Source of the DNA: Catalinimonas alkaloidigena
Lineage (GTDB): Bacteria; Bacteroidota; Bacteroidia; Cytophagales; Cyclobacteriaceae
Length of the DNA stretch: 64,000 nt
Reading direction: 5' to 3'
Assembly (NCBI RefSeq): GCF_029504655.1
Contig: NZ_JAQFIL010000001.1
Coordinates: 7,164,001-7,228,000, forward strand
Shown here: piece by piece, positions 36,401 to 45,245 of the stretch
How positions within the stretch are numbered: the first letter of the stretch is position 1
Layout: each line of letters starts with the position of its first letter
Position numbers and translations under genes: made by a program
The notes under the pieces: model-generated
The model's database searches: none
Seen by the model: the letters and a program-made list of their open reading frames with translations, nothing else
Told to the model about the DNA's origin: nothing

Positions 36401-37629
36401 TATGCTGTAGGTTGTTCTGTAGTAGGTTGATTATTTTGATTTGATACTGGTACAGGTGGTAGACCGAATAACATTTCCCTTCTTTCATCCTGAGTAAGAT
36501 TTTGTAATAGGGTTTCAGGATATAACTGTATAGGTAGTTCTGTTTTCAAATCTATAGTACCCAAACCATTCACAGATAAAATTTTGTTTATTCCATCTAT
36601 CAGTAATTTTTGTAAACTGTTTGTAACGTTGTTTTTGAATAAATTGTAGGCTATGAACAACTTATTCGCATCACCTCCCAAATCACTACCTTTTGTCGAT
36701 ATCCCTGCAAGTTCCTGTGATGATCTATGTCCGGTAGAAATTTTGCTGATAGTTGTATCTGTTAAATGTTGAAATAAATCGGGATTATTATTAGCCTGTA
36801 CTGGTAAAATCTCAACTCTATATTCATCAGCACTGTAATTAAATACAACTTTAGAAGTATTATGACTTCCAGTAAATGAATTTAAAAATTGATCTTTGAA
36901 CCACTTTTTTTGTTCCTCGCTAGGACTACCATATACATTAATTATTGCTGAAGAAAAGAAACCGTTTGAAATGCTTGCCAAATGAAAAGTGCTTAACTCT
37001 TTTTCAATATCTACATAGTTCAAAATGCTGTTGTAGCTCGGAATTGTGATGTACGGATTACCTGGGGAGTATCTTCTTATTTCTAATATCTGTGTGTATT
37101 CCTCTTCTCCATTTTCGTCTTGACTACCTTTCGTTGAAAAGGCTGGATAGGTAGTGTACTTCTTGAATTTATTTTTATTATACCCTTTTTTCAAAGATTT
37201 TTCAGTAACTGCATACCTACTCACTTTTCCGTATTCATCCGACTCGATAGGTGTAACACAAGTACGATCTAAGAAATCAAATTCAACTATTTTTGTCCGG
37301 TCAATATTCCAGTTGACTTGAATATATGCTGTTTCAAACAGAGAGAGATCAAAAGATAACTTATCAATTAATTCATTGATATTGTTGCTGTTAAGAAATC
37401 GAAGGGTTTCACCTGATTTTTCATTTGTTACAATTTCACCTGCTATAAGGTCTTTCTTCAGGTTGATAAAGTTGCTGTGAGTTGCAGAATTGTAGTGATA
37501 TTTTTCAACTAAAAGATCGAAATAATCAGCACCTGATTTTGTTTGAAGAGTGATTAGACCATTACGGTTTACAGTTTCAGTTGCAACTGTTTGCTCAATA
37601 TTAGAGAGGTTAATTATTATACTTTCCAA
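36400..37629 (-). CDS. Phage portal protein
   Basis: A 409-residue protein with blocks seen in portal proteins of Bacteroidota phages: RRYSPGNPYITIPSYNSILN near residue 185, IEKELSTFHLASISNGFFSS near 210, a following I-N-V-Y-G-S-P-S-E-E-Q region, and ISTGHRSSQELAGIST near 295. It would form the dodecameric DNA gate of the capsid. The start is TTG at 37629; no in-frame ATG is available near the N-terminus. The phage motif CTATTTATA lies 12 bases upstream within a short inverted repeat. Its place near the end of the late operon, far from terminase, is unusual. Confidence 0.8.
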   Translation of the reverse strand: MESIIINLSNIEQTVATETVNRNGLITLQTKSGADYFDLLVEKYHYNSATHSNFINLKKDLIAGEIVTNEKSGETLRFLNSNNINELIDKLSFDLSLFETAYIQVNWNIDRTKIVEFDFLDRTCVTPIESDEYGKVSRYAVTEKSLKKGYNKNKFKKYTTYPAFSTKGSQDENGEEEYTQILEIRRYSPGNPYITIPSYNSILNYVDIEKELSTFHLASISNGFFSSAIINVYGSPSEEQKKWFKDQFLNSFTGSHNTSKVVFNYSADEYRVEILPVQANNNPDLFQHLTDTTISKISTGHRSSQELAGISTKGSDLGGDANKLFIAYNLFKNNVTNSLQKLLIDGINKILSVNGLGTIDLKTELPIQLYPETLLQNLTQDERREMLFGLPPVPVSNQNNQPTTEQPTA

Positions 37630-37641
37630 AAGCTATTTTAT

Positions 37642-37650
37642 TATAAATAG
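37642..37650 (-). promoter_or_regulatory. CTATTTATA motif before the portal gene
   Basis: Exact CTATTTATA on the coding strand, 12 bases before the TTG start. The flanks AGCTATTT and AAATAGCT (37633-37652) can form a hairpin just before the start codon. Confidence 0.6.
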
Positions 37651-37677
37651 CTTCCTTTCAGTTATCTGTCGTTTGTA

Positions 37678-37809
37678 TTAACCCAGTGGACCACCCATCA
37701 CATAAGGCATTCCTGCATAATATATCTGTGAATATTCTGCACTACTATTTTCTGAAAACTTCTTAATTTTTACTGGTTGTCTCTTAATGTAAAATTTGTA
37801 TCTCTTCAT
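37678..37809 (-). CDS. Small basic phage protein (43 aa)
   Basis: ATG at 37809 to TAA at 37678. The product begins MKRYKFYIKRQPVKIKKF and ends in a Gly/Pro-rich tail. Its ATG shares a base with the stop of the 44-residue gene just upstream (TAATG), a sign of coupled translation. The two small proteins share a basic N-terminus and may be paralogues. No known family was recognised. Confidence 0.55.
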   Translation of the reverse strand: MKRYKFYIKRQPVKIKKFSENSSAEYSQIYYAGMPYVMGGPLG

Positions 37810-37943
37810 TATCTATATTCTGTATAGTCGTATTCGTCTGAATATTCTTGATTATATGTGTTATGCTTCGTGAATTTTTTCAACGTTATAACCTTTGCTA
37901 CCTGCTTAATACAGAACTTTCTGACTTGCTTTTTCTTATCCAT
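37809..37943 (-). CDS. Small basic phage protein (44 aa)
   Basis: ATG at 37943 to TAA at 37809. The N-terminus MDKKKQVRKFCIKQVAKV is basic and the C-terminus is rich in Tyr, Asp and Glu. It starts 2 bases after the stop of the 129-residue gene and is coupled by TAATG to the next small gene. Its position between fibre-region and portal genes suggests a minor structural or assembly role, but there is no motif evidence. Confidence 0.55.
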   Translation of the reverse strand: MDKKKQVRKFCIKQVAKVITLKKFTKHNTYNQEYSDEYDYTEYR

Positions 37944-37945
37944 AA

Positions 37946-38335
37946 TTAACTAGGAAAACCAGCAGGGAATGAATAAGGGAATCCTTCACCAGAATCGACA
38001 GTATAAGCTATGTCTTGTAATACCTGTAATTTTCCTCCAAAAGCCGTAAAAGGTTCACCTTCAGGTGAAATAAATTGTAATTGAAATTGATACAAATCAG
38101 CAGGAATAACAGTAAACGATGAAGGAATAATAATTACTCCTGTATTAGGTCCGGTAAATGTCACTCCTGTTTGATTCAGTCCGTAAGATGCTGATATTAT
38201 TGCTTCACTGTAAGTATACTTTCGTACCTGAAAAAGCGCACCCCATCCTGCTGTAAGTACGATATCGTCATCGAGTATTTGAAAAGGTATTTCTAATTGA
38301 TCTCCCTGAACTAACTTTATATTTTCACTAAGCAA
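37946..38335 (-). CDS. Phage protein with predicted beta-sandwich (baseplate or fibre accessory)
   Basis: A 129-residue protein made largely of beta-strand-like segments: VQGDQLEIPFQILDDD at the N-terminus, then FQVRKYTYSEAI and Y-Q-F-Q-L-Q-F-I-S-P-E-G. The start resembles the N-terminal domain of baseplate-upper-protein-type polypeptides, which carry a Q-G-D-x-x-x-x-P-F pattern, but this is a weak likeness. The start is TTG at 38335, 13 bases after a CTATTTATA motif. It follows the tail fibre gene, so a role in the fibre or baseplate is plausible. Confidence 0.55.
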   Translation of the reverse strand: MLSENIKLVQGDQLEIPFQILDDDIVLTAGWGALFQVRKYTYSEAIISASYGLNQTGVTFTGPNTGVIIIPSSFTVIPADLYQFQLQFISPEGEPFTAFGGKLQVLQDIAYTVDSGEGFPYSFPAGFPS

Positions 38336-38348
38336 AGTCTTTCTTTTT

Positions 38349-38357
38349 TATAAATAG
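38349..38357 (-). promoter_or_regulatory. CTATTTATA motif before the 129-aa gene
   Basis: Exact motif 13 bases before a TTG start codon. It lies in the 23-base gap after the tail fibre gene. Confidence 0.6.
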
Positions 38358-38358
38358 T

Positions 38359-40650
38359 TTAAGCTACTTTTATAGCTGTCATAGAGTATCTTGTAACAAA
38401 AGCATTAGAATTCCCTCCTGTGCTAGTTCCATACAGGTAAAAATTAATATTATTTGTACTTCCAGTTCTGAATGTTGTAGAAACATTAAATATTTTTTGA
38501 GGATGTTCAGAAGCTGTTATAACATCTTGATGCGATTGTGCTAATACACCTGTATTACTTGAATCTAGTACACAATATATTCTAGTATCTACAGCTGAAA
38601 GCCTTTCAAATGAAACACTACAAGTAACTGTCACTATGTATTCACCTGTAGATACTGCATAATCCTGATCTACTAGTGTTGTTTGTGTAGTAGTAACTGT
38701 AGTATCGTTTGAAGCACCTATTTCATAATATGAATTAATAGAACCACCACCTGCACCAGTACTATATCTTCCATCAAGATCAACAGTTAACGTACTTAAT
38801 CCTGATCTACCTAATGATAATATTCCTGTACCTGTATCAAAACTGAGAGAATTAGCATAGTTATTAGTATCAGTTGTTGAATATCTACCATCAAGATCAA
38901 CGGTAACACTTCCATTTTGTCTGTTCAGAGTTAATACACCTGTTCCGGTATTGAATGTACTTCCAGTTACATAATTATTACCATCAGCACCACCTCCTGA
39001 AGGGATTGATTGTACACTAAGAGTTCCATCAGGTAATGCTACAACCATTCTTGTACCTGTCCCAGCAAGATTAGATATAAGTACATCTTTGCTTGTAGAG
39101 ATTAGACTACTTGAAAAATTTTCAAAAGGTTTATTAAATAAATCGTTATAATTTTCACTGAATCGAGGAATACTAACCGTTACATTTCCGTTTTGTCTAT
39201 TCAGGGTTAAAATACTTCCGCTATATGTAGCACCTGTTATGTAATTGTCTGTATTCTGAAAACTTGGAATGTCCTGAGTAGTAATCAGATTATTTGTACC
39301 AAGTACCAACATTTTCGTACTAGCTAAATTTTTATCCCATCTGACAGAATCCGGTAAAATAAGTTGATCACTATTAATCTGAGTAAATCCGGTACTGACT
39401 GTCATTACAGATTGTCCATTAGTACGCATCTGAATTGAATCTGAATTAATAGCTACTTCACCAGCTAATGCGCTATTTTCTGATGATAATTTTAAGGTTG
39501 ATGAGTTACCAAATACCCTAGTATTGACCTGAATGTTATTATTGAAAACAACAGTGTTGTTTGTAGTAGCTCCTACATCTGTCACTTGTTGTAAAGTAGG
39601 TGTACCAGCATCGTTAGTAGTACCTGTAATGGTAATTACATTGTTCTCAATTGCTATACCCTGACCAAGTGTCAATTCTCCTAGATATCCATCATTTGAA
39701 AACCCTGCTATAGTTGTTCCTGTAATTTGTCGGTTACTGAACTTTGTCAATCCGTTGTAATCCATCTGAATATACCCTGTACTACCAGATAGATATAATT
39801 CAGATGCTGTTTTGATAATTAAGCTTTGAGGCGCACCACCTCCGCTAAGGTCTTTTTGATGTATTAATCCGTTTTTTATTTCAAGTACTCCTGCTATATA
39901 TTTACTTCCTTCAAACTCACCAAAATTGTTAACTGATGCTATATCATGAAAATGAATTATATCTTCTTCTATCCTGAATTGATCATTATTTGAATTGAAT
40001 GCATTGAAAATATATCCGCTATTACCATTATCAAACTTGAAGTAGTCAGCAGGTAGACTTACAATAGTTACACCTGATTCAGTGTACTGAGTATATGTAT
40101 TACTAATATATCCTGTATAACTTTCACCTCCCTGAATAAAGTTATCAAAAACAGTAGTAGATGCTGAACCACCTTGTACAATTCCGTTTTCAAATTCAAC
40201 AGTAACCGCTGTTCCTCCTGAAATTAGATATTGAAACCCTCCAACGCTTGTTTTTGATTCAAAGTATTTTGCTTGAATATGGTTTGTAGTAGTGTTTCCT
40301 TCATCAGTAACACTTTGAAGATCCTGTAAACCTTCGTATTCAGAAGCTAAAAGGTATCTTCCATCAAGATCAACTGTTAAGCTGGGTAATTCATTTCTAT
40401 TCAATGTCAGTGTACCATCAGCAGTATTGAAGGATACACTTGTCACATAATTATTTGTACCTCCTGATGTTTCACCACTCAAATTTAGATCACTCAAATC
40501 TACTATAAGTGCATCAGAATTATTTTTCACCAGAATTAACTGACTGTAACTATTCAGATATGCATCTATTATTGTCTCATCGATAGCACTGTTTGTATTT
40601 TTTACAAGTGTAGATACTTTGTCGGTTGATAATATTCGTTCTAATGCCAT
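38359..40650 (-). CDS. Phage tail fibre/receptor-binding protein with sequence repeats
   Basis: A 763-residue Gly/Ser/Thr/Asn-rich protein. A repeat unit of the form N-Y-V-T-x-x-x-F-N-T-x-x-G-x-L-T-L-N-R, followed by S-x-T-V-D-L-D-G-R-Y, recurs near residues 65, 520, 585 and 625, with a degenerate copy near 490. The last ~120 residues form a compact C-terminal domain ending T-R-Y-S-M-T-A-I-K-V-A, the probable receptor-binding tip or trimer cap. The ATG shares one base with the stop of the upstream tail-tube-like gene. The repeats and composition fit a trimeric tail fibre that sets host range. Confidence 0.75.
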   Translation of the reverse strand: MALERILSTDKVSTLVKNTNSAIDETIIDAYLNSYSQLILVKNNSDALIVDLSDLNLSGETSGGTNNYVTSVSFNTADGTLTLNRNELPSLTVDLDGRYLLASEYEGLQDLQSVTDEGNTTTNHIQAKYFESKTSVGGFQYLISGGTAVTVEFENGIVQGGSASTTVFDNFIQGGESYTGYISNTYTQYTESGVTIVSLPADYFKFDNGNSGYIFNAFNSNNDQFRIEEDIIHFHDIASVNNFGEFEGSKYIAGVLEIKNGLIHQKDLSGGGAPQSLIIKTASELYLSGSTGYIQMDYNGLTKFSNRQITGTTIAGFSNDGYLGELTLGQGIAIENNVITITGTTNDAGTPTLQQVTDVGATTNNTVVFNNNIQVNTRVFGNSSTLKLSSENSALAGEVAINSDSIQMRTNGQSVMTVSTGFTQINSDQLILPDSVRWDKNLASTKMLVLGTNNLITTQDIPSFQNTDNYITGATYSGSILTLNRQNGNVTVSIPRFSENYNDLFNKPFENFSSSLISTSKDVLISNLAGTGTRMVVALPDGTLSVQSIPSGGGADGNNYVTGSTFNTGTGVLTLNRQNGSVTVDLDGRYSTTDTNNYANSLSFDTGTGILSLGRSGLSTLTVDLDGRYSTGAGGGSINSYYEIGASNDTTVTTTQTTLVDQDYAVSTGEYIVTVTCSVSFERLSAVDTRIYCVLDSSNTGVLAQSHQDVITASEHPQKIFNVSTTFRTGSTNNINFYLYGTSTGGNSNAFVTRYSMTAIKVA

Positions 40651-41717
40651 TAGTTAAAATCTGATATTCTTGCATCTGCAATCGTAGGAATTGCAATATT
40701 ATTTGTAGCGAAGTCGCTCATAGAGAAGTCATCGTACAGGGAACTTACTGTATATGTATTGTTTAATATCTCTGTGATATGATTTTCTGATATTTCTTTC
40801 ATGTTATGTCTACTATATCCTGAAAATTCTAATTCATATGCTTGATTATCAGTAGATGCACCGTATTTCTTCAACCTAATTGATCTATCTAATCCAGCTA
40901 CCCACCAGTGTGAGTTCTCATCTTTCACCACTACCAGTAAATTTTTCAGCTTAATAATATTTGTGATTTGTTCTCTTCTCAGTGCAGACAGATTGATTAT
41001 GTTGAAAGTAAAGTTTTGTTGAAAAAGAATTCCTTCGGGACCTAGTTCTAAAGATTCAGATAATTCTGTTGATTCAGGATCTACATCGAATTGATTAAAT
41101 AATAAATCTACTCCCTCTATTTTTGTAACTACATTGTTATTACTTATATCAAGTGCATATCTCAAATCAGCAGGATAATTCCCTATCCAAAGCTGATCAA
41201 TTCCTGCAATACTGTATTCACAATTACTAATCAATGTATTACCAGAAAGGTACTGTGCAGCATATGTAAGGCTTACTTCCTGAAACCTTATCCTGTTTGT
41301 TCCCTCTAAAGTTAGATCATACCTGTTTTCACCTGTAGCATTTCCGGTACTACTTTCAAAAGCTGAGATTTTCAAACCTTTATCGATGCCAGCTATCCAA
41401 CACTGATTTGAATAATCTTGTACCATCACTAACAATCTACTTTTTGTGAGTAGTTGTAATTCTTTCAGTTTACTTGCAGCTATGTGAAGATATTTCAGTG
41501 AAATGTTTTGTGTATAAGTTTTTCCTGCTGGGGTACGGTTCAAACTTTCTGACAAATTCACTTCATCAGAATCAACGTCAAAACTTAACCAAGAAAGTGA
41601 TTCCGGTATATCTTCAATAGTGTGAAAATCATTATTGAGATAAAGAGGATTGATTTTTTTGTGAGAAGCTATCAAAAGTTTTTTGACACCTGGAATATTA
41701 AAGTCGATACAATTCAA
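40650..41717 (-). CDS. Tandem tail-tube-like domain protein
   Basis: About 355 residues built from two copies of the domain found once in the adjacent major tail protein. Copies begin near DFNIPGVKKLLIASHK and EYSIAGIDQLWIGNYPADL and both continue with a D-x-x-E-L-S-E-S-L-type strand, then NFTFNIINLSALRREQ and LLVVVKDENSHWWVAGLD type segments. It probably forms a special ring at the tail tube end or a distal tail element. The ATG at 41747 lies upstream of the CTATTTATA motif, so I prefer the in-frame TTG at 41717, 14 bases after it, as in neighbouring genes. Confidence 0.6.
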   Translation of the reverse strand: MNCIDFNIPGVKKLLIASHKKINPLYLNNDFHTIEDIPESLSWLSFDVDSDEVNLSESLNRTPAGKTYTQNISLKYLHIAASKLKELQLLTKSRLLVMVQDYSNQCWIAGIDKGLKISAFESSTGNATGENRYDLTLEGTNRIRFQEVSLTYAAQYLSGNTLISNCEYSIAGIDQLWIGNYPADLRYALDISNNNVVTKIEGVDLLFNQFDVDPESTELSESLELGPEGILFQQNFTFNIINLSALRREQITNIIKLKNLLVVVKDENSHWWVAGLDRSIRLKKYGASTDNQAYELEFSGYSRHNMKEISENHITEILNNTYTVSSLYDDFSMSDFATNNIAIPTIADARISDFN

Positions 41718-41731
41718 TAGAGTTGCTTTTC

Positions 41732-41740
41732 TATAAATAG
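41732..41740 (-). promoter_or_regulatory. CTATTTATA motif before the tandem tail-tube-like gene
   Basis: Exact motif 14 bases before TTG 41717. It lies just downstream of the terminator of the major tail gene, which fits a new transcription or translation start here. Confidence 0.6.
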
Positions 41741-41750
41741 CCACCATCCC

Positions 41751-41785
41751 AAATAAAAAAGTCCCTAACTGTAAGCTAAGGACTT
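41751..41785 (-). terminator. Intrinsic terminator after the major tail gene
   Basis: On the minus strand AAGTCC (41785-41780) pairs with GGACTT (41764-41759), followed by a T-rich run ending at 41751. It lies about 40 bases after the stop of the 169-residue tail gene. Confidence 0.7.
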
Positions 41786-41827
41786 AGTAAAAATTATGAA
41801 AAGCGGATTATTAATTGATTAGTATTA

Positions 41828-42337
41828 TTAAGGTATTAATGCTTCTGCTACTGCTGAATCAACTATCTGATATCTACCCAGATTAGGACCTGATAGAGTT
41901 ACAATAGTTGTGTGTCCATCACCGAAAGCTGTACCACTGTCATCAGTCATTGCTGTTACAGAAAGTCCAGTACCTTTCAAGCCGAATCCGTACCACGTAC
42001 CTGTTTTATGTTTTACAAGCACTGTTAATTTTTTCATACGTGCTAGTGTTTCAAGTTCTGTATACTCTTCATCACTTAATGCAGAAAGTGTTAAATTAAC
42101 GGTCTGGGTAAAATATGTATTAGTACCTTTGACAAGTTCTTGAGTAAAGTTTGCTGTCTGTTCCTGAGAATCGTATTCAAAAAATACTCCGTCCATTGCA
42201 TCTACAGTACCACCAGTTGTTTCTGTCATTCCACTAATCAGATTGTAATCACCAATCAGAATATTATCTACCCCTCCAAAACTGAACTCAGTACACCCAG
42301 AAGATTTTTTTATGCTTTTACTTAATGTACAAGACAT
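41828..42337 (-). CDS. Major tail (tube) protein
   Basis: A 169-residue protein with one tube-like domain: CTEFSFGGVDNILIGDYNLI near the N-terminus, TYFTQTVNLTLSALSDEEYT near 85, and KKLTVLVKHKTGTWYGFGLK near 108. The same domain occurs twice in the next gene. Small size, position after the capsid gene, and a dedicated terminator downstream fit the abundant tail tube subunit of a siphovirus. It starts with ATG and has no nearby CTATTTATA motif. Confidence 0.65.
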   Translation of the reverse strand: MSCTLSKSIKKSSGCTEFSFGGVDNILIGDYNLISGMTETTGGTVDAMDGVFFEYDSQEQTANFTQELVKGTNTYFTQTVNLTLSALSDEEYTELETLARMKKLTVLVKHKTGTWYGFGLKGTGLSVTAMTDDSGTAFGDGHTTIVTLSGPNLGRYQIVDSAVAEALIP

Positions 42338-42375
42338 TTAGTTATATTTTTATTCAATGTTCTTTATGAAATATG

Positions 42376-42396
42376 ATCCCCCATTAATAGGGGGAT
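42376..42396 (-). terminator. Hairpin between capsid and tail tube genes
   Basis: ATCCCCC (42376-42382) and GGGGGAT (42390-42396) form a stem with a 7-base loop, 10 bases after the capsid stop. The T-run is poor, so it may attenuate or protect the capsid mRNA 3' end rather than fully terminate. Confidence 0.5.
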
Positions 42397-42405
42397 ATAT
42401 TAGTT

Positions 42406-43320
42406 TTATGCAGGGTTATATCTGTATACAACCTCTTCAGGATAAGCGATTTTAGTATCTACAGAACCATCTAAACGGAATGATATAATATCATCCTGAG
42501 TAGTTTCGCTGTGATCTACTACACGTACCTGATTATAATCGCTAACTAAGTCAGTACCTAGATAGAAATTATCTTTCATACCTGCGATAATACTATCATC
42601 ATCTATTGCATGAGACTCAAACAAGCTCATTCCTAGATAAGTGAAAGGTTGATCAGCTGTAAATGTCTGCATCATTTGACCGCTACCTGCAATTTTATAT
42701 AGTGCCATAGCTTTACGGCTCATATAGATAGCAGCTTCAGAAGGTTCAATTTCTAATTCGTGCAATGCTTCATATACTTTTGCTAATTCATCAGCAATAT
42801 TTGAAGCAGTAAGAGTAGAACCTGTGATTTTAACAGCTTCAGTAGTACCTGCTGAACTCGATAGAATAGTTTCATATCCGTTAATCGCATCCATTACATT
42901 AGTAGTAGTTCCGGTTGTTTTAGTTGCAGACCAGATAGCTTTTTCTATCTTTTTGCTAACCATTTTACCCATTCTTTCTACTAACCATTCATCGAAAGTA
43001 AAATCGGTATTCTGAGCGCCTGGGGTCATCTTTTCAGCTTCCCACGTCTGGATTAATGCTCTTTTCTCTTCTTCTATGTGAACTGTAAAATTCCAAGGTT
43101 CCAGAACAAATTCTGAGTAAGAGAATTTTGAAGTACCTGAAAATTTTGCTTGATAAGGTTTAAGGTCAAAGTCTTCAAGTGACCTTTTCCCGATATTCGT
43201 TTTGTATTTGATGTTAGGCAGAATCTGCACCATCTGTGTATCGAGAGTAGGTGCGCCTAAGATTGCTTTTGAAATGTAAGGTGTAGCTAATGTTCCTACA
43301 TAATTACTAGTAATTGACAA
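42406..43320 (-). CDS. Major capsid protein (HK97-fold type)
   Basis: A 304-residue protein typical in size and layout of short phage capsid proteins: an N-terminal arm, FSYSEFVLEPWNFTVHIEEE near 67 with E-loop-like position, then VERMGKMVSKKIEKAIWSAT near 115. The central region is helix-rich (L-A-K-V-Y-E-A-L-H-E-L), and the end reads KIAYPEEVVYRYNP. It follows the protease-scaffold and an SH3-like gene. The start is TTG at 43320; an out-of-frame ATG is just upstream. A weak variant of the phage motif (CTATTTAAG) lies 65 bases before the start. Confidence 0.75.
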   Translation of the reverse strand: MSITSNYVGTLATPYISKAILGAPTLDTQMVQILPNIKYKTNIGKRSLEDFDLKPYQAKFSGTSKFSYSEFVLEPWNFTVHIEEEKRALIQTWEAEKMTPGAQNTDFTFDEWLVERMGKMVSKKIEKAIWSATKTTGTTTNVMDAINGYETILSSSAGTTEAVKITGSTLTASNIADELAKVYEALHELEIEPSEAAIYMSRKAMALYKIAGSGQMMQTFTADQPFTYLGMSLFESHAIDDDSIIAGMKDNFYLGTDLVSDYNQVRVVDHSETTQDDIISFRLDGSVDTKIAYPEEVVYRYNPA

Positions 43321-43385
43321 TTCATGAATGTTTTCTTTTTGTTGTTATTGATAGCGCAAAGGCTAATATTTTTTTGTTCTTTATT

Positions 43386-43394
43386 CTTAAATAG
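43386..43394 (-). promoter_or_regulatory. Variant CTATTTAAG motif upstream of the capsid gene
   Basis: A degenerate copy of the phage motif in the 104-base gap before the capsid gene. Its spacing to the TTG start (65 bases) is unlike the other copies, so it may be chance. Confidence 0.3.
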
Positions 43395-43424
43395 TAAGTA
43401 TTTCAAAAAATTGATTTTCCCCTG

Positions 43425-43907
43425 TTATGAATTCGCATTATCAGGGTTAAGTGCTGCAATTCTTGTTATATAAGCAGCGTATTCAGCAGGAGACATAGAA
43501 CTGATTTTGTCAAACTCATCTAAGTCTGTTGTCCAGCGATTTTTTTCAACACTGAATACTTCTGTGAGTATTACTATATTATCCCTTCTGAAAGAACGCC
43601 ATCCGGCCCTGTTAAAGTCATAGAACCTAACGGTGCTAGTATCTGAATTACGGGATCTGGGATGTTTGCTAATAGGGACTATAGAAAGATTTGTTGTAGC
43701 TGTTCGTGTTGCTGAAATGTTTCCTGCTCTTCCTCTGTCACGATTGTATTCGTTATTAGCATACCGGAAAATGAATCTGACTTTTGTAAGTTTTGAATAC
43801 TTCTGAAAATCTGAAAGTGTACTAAGGGCAATCCTTTCTAATTCAATAGGATCACCCTCTACACTATCTATTTTTTTCAACGTTTCATGTACTTTTTTAC
43901 TGAACAT
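43425..43907 (-). CDS. Phage protein, SH3-like/WYL_2-type candidate
   Basis: A 160-residue basic protein. The block TVRFYDFNRAGWRSFRRDNI near residue 90 resembles the small SH3-barrel (WYL_2-type) proteins of phages, where a W-R-S-F-R segment is common. The likeness is short and tentative. It lies 1 base after the protease-scaffold gene and before the major capsid gene, so a head-assembly role is possible. Confidence 0.5.
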   Translation of the reverse strand: MFSKKVHETLKKIDSVEGDPIELERIALSTLSDFQKYSKLTKVRFIFRYANNEYNRDRGRAGNISATRTATTNLSIVPISKHPRSRNSDTSTVRFYDFNRAGWRSFRRDNIVILTEVFSVEKNRWTTDLDEFDKISSMSPAEYAAYITRIAALNPDNANS

Positions 43908-43908
43908 T

Positions 43909-45207
43909 CTAGTTCTGTGAGATTGTTTTTAAAGCATGGTAAGCATACTTTTCAGCTGTAGATAGTTTAGTGTAATCTTCAGTATCAGATTTTAAGCTTT
44001 GAGTAACTATTTTCTTCCCTGCTGGTAACTTACTAAGCTTAGTTTCAAGCTCTGTCTTTTCATTTTTCAGCTTTTCAATTTCAGATTTTGCTGTAGAAAG
44101 TTCAGCTTGTAACGCTTCTATCTGTCTACTCATTTCCATTTCAGGAGTTACAACTTCTACAAGTCTACTTTCTGCAATTACCATCGTTCTACCATCTTCA
44201 AGGGTATAAGAACCATCTTCAACCGATTCAGTTACTACATTTCCTTCTCCATCAATTTCAATTACATCTCCATTATCGAGTATATAAGATTCACCTGTAG
44301 ATTCTTCTGGATCACTGTCTTCTGTCTCATCGATTATTTCTGCATCTGCAATTTCTGAAGCAATGTCTGCTACATCTTCGGTTGATTCAGCTGGGGTAAA
44401 TGTTGCTACACCTTCTGCTACTACTAATGTTCCACCTTCTACAGGATATTCACCATCTTGTACACCTTCACTTATTACAGTTCCGGTTTCGTCATCAACC
44501 TCGATTGTCATTTCTCCTGAAACGTACGTAGCTAATTTGACTTCTTTTTCTTGTAATTCAGTTTCTGATTCTGATTCATACTCTACAAATAACGTTTTAA
44601 GTGCAGATAAGAATTTTGAAAATTTTGATTCTTCTTTTTTCATATTAGATTTTTTGGGTTTAGGTTGTTGTTCTGGGATAGGTATGTTGATATCTAGCAT
44701 TGCTTCAATACTAAATCCGTTAAGTTCTCCTGATAATACTTTGCTGAATACTTCCTGATCAGGTACTTTATAAGACATTACCCAACTTCCTGCTGGTAAT
44801 TTTTCAAGTCCGATAACCTGACTTTTATCTTTTTCAGAATCGCTTACTATCCAAGATTCCACGACATACATATCTGATCTTGAAAGTGCTTCTTTATGCT
44901 CAATATTAGTTTGATCACTACGTTTCTCTCTCTGAAATTTATCACGTAGCTTTTCAATTTGATCACTACTGAATGATAGATAATAAGGGAATCCTTCAGC
45001 ACTATATCTGATAATCTTTTTATCTGGGATAAGTACAGCACCTGTAACAATCTGTTTGTGTTTATTAAATTTGAAAGCTTGATTCTGTTGCTTATTAAGT
45101 GCTACAAAATTTGACTCTATTGCAGGATCATTTACAAAGCTAACTGTCTGTACTCCTGAAAGCTCATCTTCATCATTAAGTTGAATACTATATACTGGAA
45201 TTTCCAA
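43909..45207 (-). CDS. Prohead protease fused to scaffold (XkdF-like)
   Basis: A 432-residue protein. Residues about 1-185 resemble XkdF-type phage proteases: the likely catalytic His is in SDQTNIEHKEALSRSD near 102 and the likely Ser in LNGFSIEAMLDI near 172, with WVMSYKVPDQEVF between them. The middle has two copies of a beta motif (EDGSYTLEDGRTMVIAES and QDGEYPVEGGTLVVAEG), and the C-terminus is a coiled coil (EIEKLKNEKTELETKLSKLP) fit for scaffolding. It lies two genes before the major capsid gene, as expected. The start is TTG 45207 with CTATTTATA 13 bases upstream. Confidence 0.75.
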   Translation of the reverse strand: MEIPVYSIQLNDEDELSGVQTVSFVNDPAIESNFVALNKQQNQAFKFNKHKQIVTGAVLIPDKKIIRYSAEGFPYYLSFSSDQIEKLRDKFQREKRSDQTNIEHKEALSRSDMYVVESWIVSDSEKDKSQVIGLEKLPAGSWVMSYKVPDQEVFSKVLSGELNGFSIEAMLDINIPIPEQQPKPKKSNMKKEESKFSKFLSALKTLFVEYESESETELQEKEVKLATYVSGEMTIEVDDETGTVISEGVQDGEYPVEGGTLVVAEGVATFTPAESTEDVADIASEIADAEIIDETEDSDPEESTGESYILDNGDVIEIDGEGNVVTESVEDGSYTLEDGRTMVIAESRLVEVVTPEMEMSRQIEALQAELSTAKSEIEKLKNEKTELETKLSKLPAGKKIVTQSLKSDTEDYTKLSTAEKYAYHALKTISQN

Positions 45208-45220
45208 AACTGATTTTTTA

Positions 45221-45229
45221 TATAAATAG
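45221..45229 (-). promoter_or_regulatory. CTATTTATA motif before the protease-scaffold gene
   Basis: Exact motif 13 bases before the TTG start codon, within the 38-base gap after the tape measure gene. Confidence 0.6.
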
Positions 45230-45245
45230 GTAGTGTTTATAAATC

